This document shows, one piece after another, positions 57,592 to 64,000 of a stretch of 64,000 bases of DNA. The position numbers and the translations under genes are program-made. Source of the DNA: a bacterium. GTDB lineage: Bacteria > Actinomycetota > Acidimicrobiia > Acidimicrobiales > Bin134. Every line of letters starts with the position of its first letter. Position 1 is the first letter of the stretch. The notes under the pieces were generated by a model. The model saw only the letters and a list, made by a program, of their open reading frames with translations, was not told the DNA's origin and ran no database searches. Location of the stretch: contig JAPPAP010000040.1 of the NCBI GenBank assembly GCA_026705465.1, forward strand, positions 62,001 through 126,000, given 5' to 3'.

Positions 57592-58794
57592 ATGGTGCAG
57601 ACCAACGCCGTTGAGTTCGATCCGTTCAGCCGGGACTTCTTCGACGATCCCTACGATACCTACGCCGACCTGCGGGAATACGCCCCCTGCTATTACAGCG
57701 AGCAGTACGACTTCTACGCCCTGAGCCGCTTCGACGACGTGGTGGCCGCTCACCGCGACTACGCCACCTTCAGCTCCACCCACGGCCAGACCTATGAGCA
57801 GCTTTCGTCGGGCGAGCCCGCCGACATGGGGTCGATCATCTCGATGGACCCGCCCGAGCACACCCGCTACCGGGCACTGGTGTCCCGCTCGTTCACCCCC
57901 CTCTCCATCGGCAAATACGAGGACCTGGTGCGCGACATCATCAGCGGCTATCTCGACCCGCTCATGGGCCGGCGCCAGTTCGACATCCTCGAGGAGTTCG
58001 CCGCCCCGTTCCCCGTTGAGATCATCTCCACCATCTTGGGCGTGCCCGCCGAAGACCGACAGCAGATCAGGCATTGGACCGACGAGATGCTCCACCGCGA
58101 GGAGGGCTCGGCCATGGGCAGCCAGACCGCCGCCGAAGCGGGCATGGCCCAGGGCATGTACCTGTACCAACTCGTGCAGAAGAAGCGGGAAGAGCCGGCA
58201 AACGACATGCTGTGCGAGTTGATCGAGGCCGAGGTAGAGACCGAAGACGGAGCCACCACCCACCTCGACGACGCCGAGATCGCCGGGTTCGGCACGCTGT
58301 TGGCCGCCGCCGGATCGGAGACGGTCACCAAGCTGGTGGGCAACGCCGTGGTGTTGTTCGGCCGCTACCCCGACCAATGGGCCAAGGTGCTCGACGACCC
58401 CGGCGTCCTTCCCAACGCCGTGGAGGAGATCCTCCGCTACTGGGCGCCTTCGCAGTACCAGGGCCGCTACTCCATGGTCGACTCCGAATGGCACGGGGTG
58501 ACCATCCCCAAGCACAAGCCGGTGTTTTTGATCACCGGGGCGGCCAACCGGGATCCCCGCCGCTACGACGATCCCGACCGCTTCGACATCACCCGTGAGC
58601 CGGGTCTCGCCGTGGGCCTGGGCCACGGCCTCCACGTATGCCTGGGCGCGGCCCTGGCCCGGTTGGAGAGCCGGGTGGCCATCGAGGAGATCGCCCGTCG
58701 CTGGCCCGCCTTCGAGGTGAACGAGGATGGCCTGCGCCGGGTGCAGATGTCGAACGTGGCCGGCTACTCGTCGGTGCCGATCACCGTCTCCTAG
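57592..58794 (+). CDS. Cytochrome P450 downstream of the Liv importer
   Basis: 400-residue P450. Haem loop LGHGLHVCLGAALARLESR (343-361), C350; I-helix LLAAAGSETVTKL; K-helix EEILRYWAP. AATACT lies 6 bases before the ATG, so it may also have its own leaderless promoter. Proximity to livF (14 bases) suggests that the imported compound is a substrate. No redox partner adjacent. Confidence 0.9.
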   Translation: MVQTNAVEFDPFSRDFFDDPYDTYADLREYAPCYYSEQYDFYALSRFDDVVAAHRDYATFSSTHGQTYEQLSSGEPADMGSIISMDPPEHTRYRALVSRSFTPLSIGKYEDLVRDIISGYLDPLMGRRQFDILEEFAAPFPVEIISTILGVPAEDRQQIRHWTDEMLHREEGSAMGSQTAAEAGMAQGMYLYQLVQKKREEPANDMLCELIEAEVETEDGATTHLDDAEIAGFGTLLAAAGSETVTKLVGNAVVLFGRYPDQWAKVLDDPGVLPNAVEEILRYWAPSQYQGRYSMVDSEWHGVTIPKHKPVFLITGAANRDPRRYDDPDRFDITREPGLAVGLGHGLHVCLGAALARLESRVAIEEIARRWPAFEVNEDGLRRVQMSNVAGYSSVPITVS

Positions 58795-58799
58795 CCGAC

Positions 58800-58841
58800 A
58801 AACAAAACGACCCCCGCCCAGCTGCCGCCGGACGGGGGTCG
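58800..58841 (-). terminator. Terminator between the two importers
   Basis: CGACCCCCG (58808-58816) pairs with CGGGGGTCG (58833-58841). On the minus strand the hairpin is followed by TTTTGTTTG, a Rho-independent terminator for the binding-protein gene ending at 58857. On the plus strand it can stop transcription of the P450 as well, but without a good T-tract. Confidence 0.75.
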
Positions 58842-58856
58842 CCTCGATTCAGTCGG

Positions 58857-60347
58857 CTAGTTGCCGAACGTGCCGGTCTCGCCCTCGAAGGAGATCACGT
58901 CGCTGACGGGCACGTAGCGGGCGCCGTCGGCGTCCACCACCAGCTCTTCCATGCGACCGGCTTCCACCATGTAGGAGTCGTTGGCTCCGTCCATGCGCCG
59001 CGGGGAATTGCCCAGCGCGCCCCGAGAGTCGAAGTCCATCTGCCACATGGCCCGCATCAGGTTGGTCCGGTTGATGCCGCCGTCCATGCTGGCCGCGTCC
59101 AGCAGCACCTCGTGCAGCACTTCGCCGAAGATGTAGCCCAAGGCGTGGGAGGCGGCTTCGGGATCGATGCCCTGTCCCTCCAGCGCGCTGCGCACGAACT
59201 GCACCCATTCGTCGTCGGCCAGCGAGGCGTCAGACACGTCCTTTTGGGTGTTCACCATGCGGACCCCGTTGGCCAGCGGCCCGATGGGCACCCAGAACAA
59301 AGCAATGCTCTGGCACCCGTTGGCTACCAGCATCATCGGATCCCACGGGAGGCTGGCCACGGTGGCCACCGCCTGCGGGCAGAAGGCCCCAGAAGAGGCC
59401 ACCACCAGCACGTCGGCGTTGCTGGCCGCCAAATTGATCACGTCAGCGCCCACCGAGTCGGCCTGAGGATCGTGCTTGATCTCATCCACCACATCGATCC
59501 CGTGTTCGGCCGCGCATTCGTTGAAGGCCACCCGCCATGCTTCTCCGGCGTCGTTGCCCAGCGCCAGAACGGCGGCTGTCGCGCCCGAGCCGATCTCGTC
59601 GGCGATGTGCTGGCACCACACTCGGGACTCGGTCTCATACGACATCAGCGCGCCGGTGGTCCATGGGTAGTTCGTGGGGTCGCCCCACTCGGGCAGACCG
59701 GTCAGGTTGAACAGCTGCGGGATGCAGTTCTCGTTCAACAAGTCGTGGACGGCCAGGTTGTTGGGGCTGCCCAGGATCCCGGCGAATCCCAGCAGGTTCT
59801 CGACGTCGATCATCTCCTCCACGTTGGTTACCGTGCGGGCCGGCACATAGCCGTCGTCCCGGGCCACCATCACCACGTTGCGGCCCTCGATTGGCCCGAC
59901 CGCGTCGAAGTAGAGCCCGACGCCGTCGGCGATGGTGCCGAATCCGGCCAGTGCGCCCGACCGGGGCAAGCTGCTGCCGAAGCGGATCTCGGTGTCGGTT
60001 ACGCCGGCGTAGTTGTCCCATTCATCGGGGCACTCGCCGATGTCGATCACCGCGCCGCCGCCCAACTCCACGATGTTGGGATCAGAGGGCTCCTCCGGCT
60101 CGGGAGCGGGCTCGCCCTCGTCCTCCGGCTCGGGAGCGGGGGCGGGCTCATCCTCGTCCTCCGGTTCGGGAGCGGGGGCGGGCTCATCCTCGTCCTCTGG
60201 TGCTGGCGCAGGCTCATCGGGCTCGTCGGCCGGAGCCGCGGGTGCCGGTTCGCTCCCCGGCGCGTCATCGTCGTCGTTGCCGCACGCGCTGGCTACCAAC
60301 GCGAATACAACGAACAGCCCGAACAAGGTTCGCAGGAGTTTCGACAT
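58857..60347 (-). CDS. Branched-chain amino acid-type ABC transporter, substrate-binding lipoprotein (second system)
   Basis: 496-residue solute-binding lipoprotein. Lipid cysteine C22 (LVASACGND) and then an unusually long acidic linker, about residues 30-88, made of EPAPAPEPEDED-like 12-residue repeats. The ligand-binding domain begins about residue 95 (IVELGGGAVIDIGECPDEW). GFAGILGSPNNLAVHDLLNENCIPQLFNLTG is a Peripla_BP_6 region (split). AGAAGGGA gives a good ribosome-binding site. Last gene of the minus-strand importer operon, 96 bases after livM. Ligand unknown. Confidence 0.9.
   Translation of the reverse strand: MSKLLRTLFGLFVVFALVASACGNDDDDAPGSEPAPAAPADEPDEPAPAPEDEDEPAPAPEPEDEDEPAPAPEPEDEGEPAPEPEEPSDPNIVELGGGAVIDIGECPDEWDNYAGVTDTEIRFGSSLPRSGALAGFGTIADGVGLYFDAVGPIEGRNVVMVARDDGYVPARTVTNVEEMIDVENLLGFAGILGSPNNLAVHDLLNENCIPQLFNLTGLPEWGDPTNYPWTTGALMSYETESRVWCQHIADEIGSGATAAVLALGNDAGEAWRVAFNECAAEHGIDVVDEIKHDPQADSVGADVINLAASNADVLVVASSGAFCPQAVATVASLPWDPMMLVANGCQSIALFWVPIGPLANGVRMVNTQKDVSDASLADDEWVQFVRSALEGQGIDPEAASHALGYIFGEVLHEVLLDAASMDGGINRTNLMRAMWQMDFDSRGALGNSPRRMDGANDSYMVEAGRMEELVVDADGARYVPVSDVISFEGETGTFGN
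60091..60219. repeat. 36-base tandem repeat encoding the acidic linker
   Basis: Two nearly matching 36-base units (60121-60156, 60157-60192), with a shortened unit before (60091-60120) and a degenerate one after (60193-60219). Each encodes 12 residues of the Glu/Asp/Pro/Ala linker in the binding lipoprotein. Unit number could vary between strains without breaking the frame. Confidence 0.8.
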
Positions 60348-60443
60348 TGAAGAATCCCTTCTGAGATTGGCTTCGAATCAGAAGCAGTCCCGTAACCCTA
60401 CGCGGGCCAAGTGACAATTGACACCCGTACAGCCCCGAAGAAT
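60348..60443 (-). promoter_or_regulatory. Gap between livM and the binding-protein gene
   Basis: 96 bases between same-strand genes. It holds the AGAAGGGA ribosome-binding site of the lipoprotein gene. The length suggests a separate promoter or a processing site that raises binding-protein expression, but no convincing -10/-35 pair was found. Confidence 0.25.
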
Positions 60444-61595
60444 TCAACCTCCCGGCGGCTGCGGTGCCACCGGCATGAGCCGGCCCTTGAGGCGACGGAA
60501 CCCGTGGGCCGCCCCGCCCGGCAACGCGAAGATGATGATGATCAACAGGCCGCCCAAGATGGCAGTGCCATACGGCCCCTCCAGGGCCACGTCGGTGCCC
60601 GGCAGGGTCTGGGTCTGGCTCGACCAGTGGGGCACGAACTGGATGGCCAAGCCGCCCACCACCGCCCCGTGCAAAGTGCCCGAGCCCCCCACGATCAGTC
60701 CCACGATCAGCAGAATGGCCATGGAGAAGCCGAACTCGTCCGGCCCCACGAACCCCGAGTGCATGGCCAGCATGGTCCCGGCCACCCCGCCCACCGCCGC
60801 GCTGATGCCGAGGCTCAGCGTCTTGTAGGTGGCCAGGTTCACACCGTTGGCCGCCGCTCCCAGTGGGTTGTCCCGAATCGCCACCAAGGCCCGCCCCACT
60901 CGTCCGGCCAGAATGTTGCGCACCAGCCAGAAGCACACCAACGCCATGATCACCAGCAAGAAGTACTTGTACACCGCTTCCTCCTGGCGGCCGGTCAGCC
61001 CGTCGGGCACCCGAGAACCCACCCCCGGGATGGCGTGCAGCCACTCGGTGATCTTCTCAATGGGCGCCCATGTCGGTGCCTCCAGGTCGCTGTCGATCAG
61101 CAGCCCATTGCTGCCCCCGGTGCGGTCGGCCACGTTGTCGAGGCGGATGATCGACGGGAACACCGCGGCCACCGCAAAGGTCAACAGCCCCAAATACAGC
61201 CCTTGGATGCGCAGCGCGGGCAGTCCGAACAGCACTCCGAACACGAACAGCCCCGGCACCACCACCCCGAGCGTGGCCAGATACGACCAATGAAACTCAT
61301 TTACCAGCACGGCGGTGAGATACGCCCCCGAGCCCACGAAGAAGCTGTGGCCCAGCGAGAGCTGTCCGCTGTAGCCGGTGGCGATGTTCAACCCCAAAAT
61401 CGCCACCATAAAAGCGATGGCCTGGCTGAGATTGCCCAGCCCGAACGTGTAGCGGTTGCCAAATATCGTCGGGCTGTAGGTGTCGGCGATCAAAAACGGA
61501 ACCAGCGCCACCACCAGGGCGAACAGCACCCATCCGATGATTTGGCGCCGCCGGTGCTGGCGGCTGCCTTCGGCCACCACGCCCATCGCCCTCAT
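60444..61595 (-). CDS. livM: Branched-chain amino acid-type ABC permease (LivM)
   Basis: 383-residue permease with about ten membrane segments. FGNRYTFGLGNLSQAIAFMVAILGLNIATGYSGQLSLGHSFFV (split, about 45-85) is the LivM signature; NILAGRVGRALVAIRDNPLGA is the cytoplasmic EAA-like coupling loop. I prefer ATG 61595 because AAGGA lies 7 bases upstream; a TTG at 61622 is an alternative giving nine more residues. Follows livH by 37 bases. Confidence 0.85.
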   Translation of the reverse strand: MRAMGVVAEGSRQHRRRQIIGWVLFALVVALVPFLIADTYSPTIFGNRYTFGLGNLSQAIAFMVAILGLNIATGYSGQLSLGHSFFVGSGAYLTAVLVNEFHWSYLATLGVVVPGLFVFGVLFGLPALRIQGLYLGLLTFAVAAVFPSIIRLDNVADRTGGSNGLLIDSDLEAPTWAPIEKITEWLHAIPGVGSRVPDGLTGRQEEAVYKYFLLVIMALVCFWLVRNILAGRVGRALVAIRDNPLGAAANGVNLATYKTLSLGISAAVGGVAGTMLAMHSGFVGPDEFGFSMAILLIVGLIVGGSGTLHGAVVGGLAIQFVPHWSSQTQTLPGTDVALEGPYGTAILGGLLIIIIFALPGGAAHGFRRLKGRLMPVAPQPPGG

Positions 61596-61632
61596 GCCGG
61601 CATCCTTGCGCCCGAAGTCCAATGCACCCGCG

Positions 61633-62574
61633 TCATACCCGTTCCACCCGGGTCGATCCGAACAGGCCGGTGGGCCGCACCAGAAGCACTACCAAGATCA
61701 CCGCTACCGCGGTGGCCAGCGCCAGCTCGCTCAAGTCCAAGAACGTCACCAGCAGGTTGCGGGCCAGCCCCACCACCAACCCGCCGATCACCGCGCCCAC
61801 CATGGAGTCGAGCCCGCCCAACGCGGCGGCGGCCAGCGAGAAGATCAGCACCCGCAGCATGATCGAGGGCTCCAGCAGCAGATCGGGCACCACCAGCGCC
61901 CCGCCCAAGGTGCCGATGGCCGCGGCCAGGGCCCACCCGAACCCCAGGGTCGGCCCCACTCGGATGCCCACCAGCCGAGCCGACTCCAGATTCGACGACA
62001 CCGCCCGAAACGCCAGCCCCACCTTGGTGCGCGACAACAGCAGATACAGCAGCCCCACCACCGCGAACACCGTGCCCAGGTTGCCGATGGTGCGCCAGGT
62101 GAGCTGGGCGATGCCCCACTCGATGGGCGCCCCGCTGGGGAACATGCTGGGCAGGCTGCGGGTGCGGAACCCCCACACGATCCCCACCGCCGAGTCGATA
62201 ATCAACAGCAGCCCCAAGGTCACAATGACAAGGGGCAGTACGTGGTCGGGCGGGAACGGCCGGATGAACACCCGCTCCACGAGCATCGCCACTGCCGAGC
62301 TGGCCACCATGGCGCACACCACCGCCACCGCCACCGGCAGGCCCTGCTCCACGCTGAAGATGTAGGCCAAATACACCCCCAGTAGCGCCAGCGAGCCCTG
62401 GGCGAAGTTGATGAACCCGGTGGACTTGTAGATCATCACCAGCGCCAGCGCCACCGACGCATAGGTGGCCCCGTCGCTCAGTCCGCGGAAGAACTGGGCC
62501 AGCCACAGCTCCCCGTCCGAGAGCTTGTCCAGCGTGATGTCGAACACCCCGAGAACAGAGGCCAAAACACCCAT
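61633..62574 (-). CDS. livH: Branched-chain amino acid-type ABC permease (LivH)
   Basis: 313-residue permease with eight or so membrane segments. GLSDGATYASVALALVMIYKSTGFINFAQGSLALLG (about 30-65, split) is the LivH signature and KVGLAFRAVSSNLESARLVGI the EAA-like loop. It starts 2 bases after the livF stop, so it is translationally coupled. Partner of LivM. Confidence 0.9.
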   Translation of the reverse strand: MGVLASVLGVFDITLDKLSDGELWLAQFFRGLSDGATYASVALALVMIYKSTGFINFAQGSLALLGVYLAYIFSVEQGLPVAVAVVCAMVASSAVAMLVERVFIRPFPPDHVLPLVIVTLGLLLIIDSAVGIVWGFRTRSLPSMFPSGAPIEWGIAQLTWRTIGNLGTVFAVVGLLYLLLSRTKVGLAFRAVSSNLESARLVGIRVGPTLGFGWALAAAIGTLGGALVVPDLLLEPSIMLRVLIFSLAAAALGGLDSMVGAVIGGLVVGLARNLLVTFLDLSELALATAVAVILVVLLVRPTGLFGSTRVERV

Positions 62575-62576
62575 CG

Positions 62577-63290
62577 CTAATACCCCAGATACGCCCGGCG
62601 GACGTTGTCATCGGCGGCCAGCTCGTCGGCGGGGCCCGACAGCGCCACCTCCCCGGCTTCCAGCACATAGGCCACATCGGCCACCCCCAGCGCCAGGCTG
62701 GCGTTCTGCTCCACCACCAGCATGGTGGTGCCCGCATCGGCGTTGATGGCGGTGAGCTGTTCGAACAGCGACCGGGTGATCATCGGCGCCAACCCCAGCG
62801 ACGGCTCGTCCAACAGCAGAAGCGATGGCCGCAGCATGAGGGCCCGGGCGATGGCCAGCATCTGCTGCTCGCCCCCGCTCAGGCTGCCGGCCGTCTGCCC
62901 CCGCCGCTCGCCCAGCACCGGGAAGGTCTCGTACCACCGGTCTGCGTCGGCCCGCACCTCAGGGTCGGAGCGCACGAATGCCCCGGCCATCAGGTTCTCC
63001 TCCACGCTCAGCTCGGGGAACGTCCCCCGCCCCTGGGGCACATGGGCCACTCCCCGGCGCACGATGTCGGCGGTGCGCTGCCCGGCCAGCTCGTCGCCAG
63101 CCAGCTTGATCGACCCCTCGGTGGACACCATGGCGCACAGCGCCCGCAGCGTGGTGGTCTTGCCCGCCCCGTTAGCCCCCAAAATCACCGCGATCTGGCC
63201 CTCGGCTACCGAGAAGTCGATGCCGTGCAGCACCTGGATGTCGCCGTAGGCCGCCTTCAGCCCCTGCACCTCGAGATAGGGGGCGCTCAT
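62577..63290 (-). CDS. livF: Branched-chain amino acid-type ABC transporter ATPase (LivF, second system)
   Basis: 237-residue ATPase. Walker A GANGAGKTTT, Q-loop region VPQGRGTFPELSVEENL, signature LSGGEQQMLAIARAL, Walker B LLLLDEPSLGL, H-loop VVEQNASLAL. Start ATG 63290 overlaps the livG stop by 4 bases (ATGA). The open frame extends well upstream of this ATG but only as a shadow of livG. Confidence 0.9.
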   Translation of the reverse strand: MSAPYLEVQGLKAAYGDIQVLHGIDFSVAEGQIAVILGANGAGKTTTLRALCAMVSTEGSIKLAGDELAGQRTADIVRRGVAHVPQGRGTFPELSVEENLMAGAFVRSDPEVRADADRWYETFPVLGERRGQTAGSLSGGEQQMLAIARALMLRPSLLLLDEPSLGLAPMITRSLFEQLTAINADAGTTMLVVEQNASLALGVADVAYVLEAGEVALSGPADELAADDNVRRAYLGY

Positions 63291-64000
63291 TGCTCGGCTC
63301 CCAGGTAGGCCTCCACCACTGCGGGGTCGTTTTGCACTTCGGCGGGGGAGCCCTCGGCGATCTTGGCCCCGAAGTCCAGCACCACCACCTTGTCGGACAC
63401 TCCCATCACCATCCCCATGTGGTGCTCCACCAACAGCAGCGTCAGCGAGTGCCGCTGGGCCAGTGCCACCAGCAGGTCGGCCAGCTCGCCCACCTCGGTT
63501 TGGGTCAATCCGGTGGCCGGCTCGTCCAGCAGCAGCAGCCGGGGCCGACTGGTCAGCGCCCGGGCCAGCTCCACCCGCTTCAACGTGCCGAACGGGAGTC
63601 CGGCCGCGGGGTGAAAGGCCACATCGGTCAGCGACAGCTCTTCCAGCGCCTCCCACGCCGTCTGCGTCAGCTCGGCCTCCTCCCGGCTCGAGCCCCACCG
63701 CAGCGCGGCCCGCAGCGCTCCGATGTTGGAGCGGTGGTGGGCGCCCACCATCACGTTCTGAAGCACGGTCATGCCCGGCCACAACGCCAGGTTCTGGAAG
63801 GTGCGGCCAATGCCCAATCCGCTGATGGCGTGGGCCGGGCGGGCCAGCAGGTCGGCCCCGTCGAAGCCCACCGCCCCCTCCTGGGCGTCGTACACCCGGC
63901 TGACCACGTTGAACAGGGTGGTCTTGCCCGCTCCGTTGGGCCCGATCAAACCGCAGATGCTGCCCTCGTCCACGGTGAACGACAGGTCCCGCAGTGCGGT
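63287..64000 (-). CDS. livG: Branched-chain amino acid-type ABC transporter ATPase (LivG, 5' end outside window)
   Basis: 238 codons visible; the frame is open through base 64000 (TALRDLSFTVDEGSICG upstream of the Walker A), so the true start lies beyond the edge. Walker A GPNGAGKTT, GIGRTFQNLALWPGMTVLQNVMVG (split) typical of LivG, signature LPFGTLKRVELARAL, Walker B LLLLDEPATGL, H-loop VEHHMGMV. First of the visible genes of the minus-strand importer livG-livF-livH-livM-binding protein. Confidence 0.9.
   Translation of the reverse strand, partial: TALRDLSFTVDEGSICGLIGPNGAGKTTLFNVVSRVYDAQEGAVGFDGADLLARPAHAISGLGIGRTFQNLALWPGMTVLQNVMVGAHHRSNIGALRAALRWGSSREEAELTQTAWEALEELSLTDVAFHPAAGLPFGTLKRVELARALTSRPRLLLLDEPATGLTQTEVGELADLLVALAQRHSLTLLLVEHHMGMVMGVSDKVVVLDFGAKIAEGSPAEVQNDPAVVEAYLGAEQ

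Noticed and set aside
1-64000. tRNA or rRNA genes, riboswitches, mobile elements, secondary-metabolite clusters
   Set aside because: No cloverleaf-like sequence, rRNA, transposase, integrase, PKS or NRPS motif was recognised; most intergenic gaps are under 100 bases.

Overview
This 64 kb window is gene-dense, roughly two-thirds G+C by eye, with many GTG starts, 1-4 base stop/start overlaps (ATGA, GTGA) and several likely leaderless promoters. Together with an F420-type LLM oxidoreductase, four cytochrome P450s, a 3Fe-4S P450-type ferredoxin, Ltp2/DUF35-like thiolase partners and IdeR/DtxR-type regulation, this points to an actinobacterium. My best guess is an uncultured Acidimicrobiia-like lineage with a heterotrophic, lipid- and osmolyte-degrading lifestyle. 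I saw no rRNA, tRNA, integrase, transposase, phage gene or CRISPR array.

Layout. (1) 1-11.9 kb: a dimethylglycine/sarcosine dehydrogenase-like flavoenzyme diverges from a plus-strand run of a HisC-like aminotransferase, two Rieske oxygenases, an MmgE/PrpD protein, an APH-like kinase and an amidohydrolase. These are followed by a second amidohydrolase (minus) and an overlapping pair, a gamma-butyrobetaine-dioxygenase-like enzyme and a BKACE (beta-keto acid cleavage) enzyme. The set suggests catabolism of carnitine/betaine-type quaternary amines. (2) 12-26 kb: two D-aminoacylase-type amidohydrolases, a HAPMO-like Baeyer-Villiger monooxygenase, PyrE, an unknown protein, a P450, an SDR, a thiolase/DUF35 pair, a tandem pair of NTF2-like paralogues and an aldolase/dehydrogenase pair. 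A structured interspersed repeat occurs twice here, with covarying stems, beside an array of partial copies. (3) 26-39.9 kb: a very tight plus-strand run of 12 genes (kinase, F420 enzyme, two acyl-CoA ligases, a DtxR-type regulator, acyl-CoA dehydrogenase, enoyl-CoA hydratase, CoA-transferase, intact and degenerate M24 proteins, amidohydrolase, APH-like kinase). (4) 39.9-52.4 kb: P450, ACAD10/11-like dehydrogenase, small membrane proteins, a two-propeller lipoprotein, a ferredoxin-P450-CoA-transferase operon, and a minus-strand operon ending in a sterol C-24 methyltransferase-like gene. (5) 52.4-64 kb: two complete or nearly complete branched-chain-amino-acid-type ABC importers facing each other, one with a fused LivH-LivM permease and a trailing P450.

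Taken together the genes describe import of small organic acids, amines or lipid-derived compounds (two Liv-type importers), oxygenation (Rieske, P450, BVMO, 2-oxoglutarate dioxygenase), CoA activation (ligases, CaiB/BaiF transferases), beta-oxidation-like shortening (dehydrogenases, hydratases, thiolase/retro-aldolase) and hydrolysis of amides (amidohydrolases). The items I rate most interesting are the sterol methyltransferase homologue, the covarying hairpin repeat, the quaternary-amine gene set, the split APH-kinase/ACAD module and the DtxR-type regulator with altered metal ligands.
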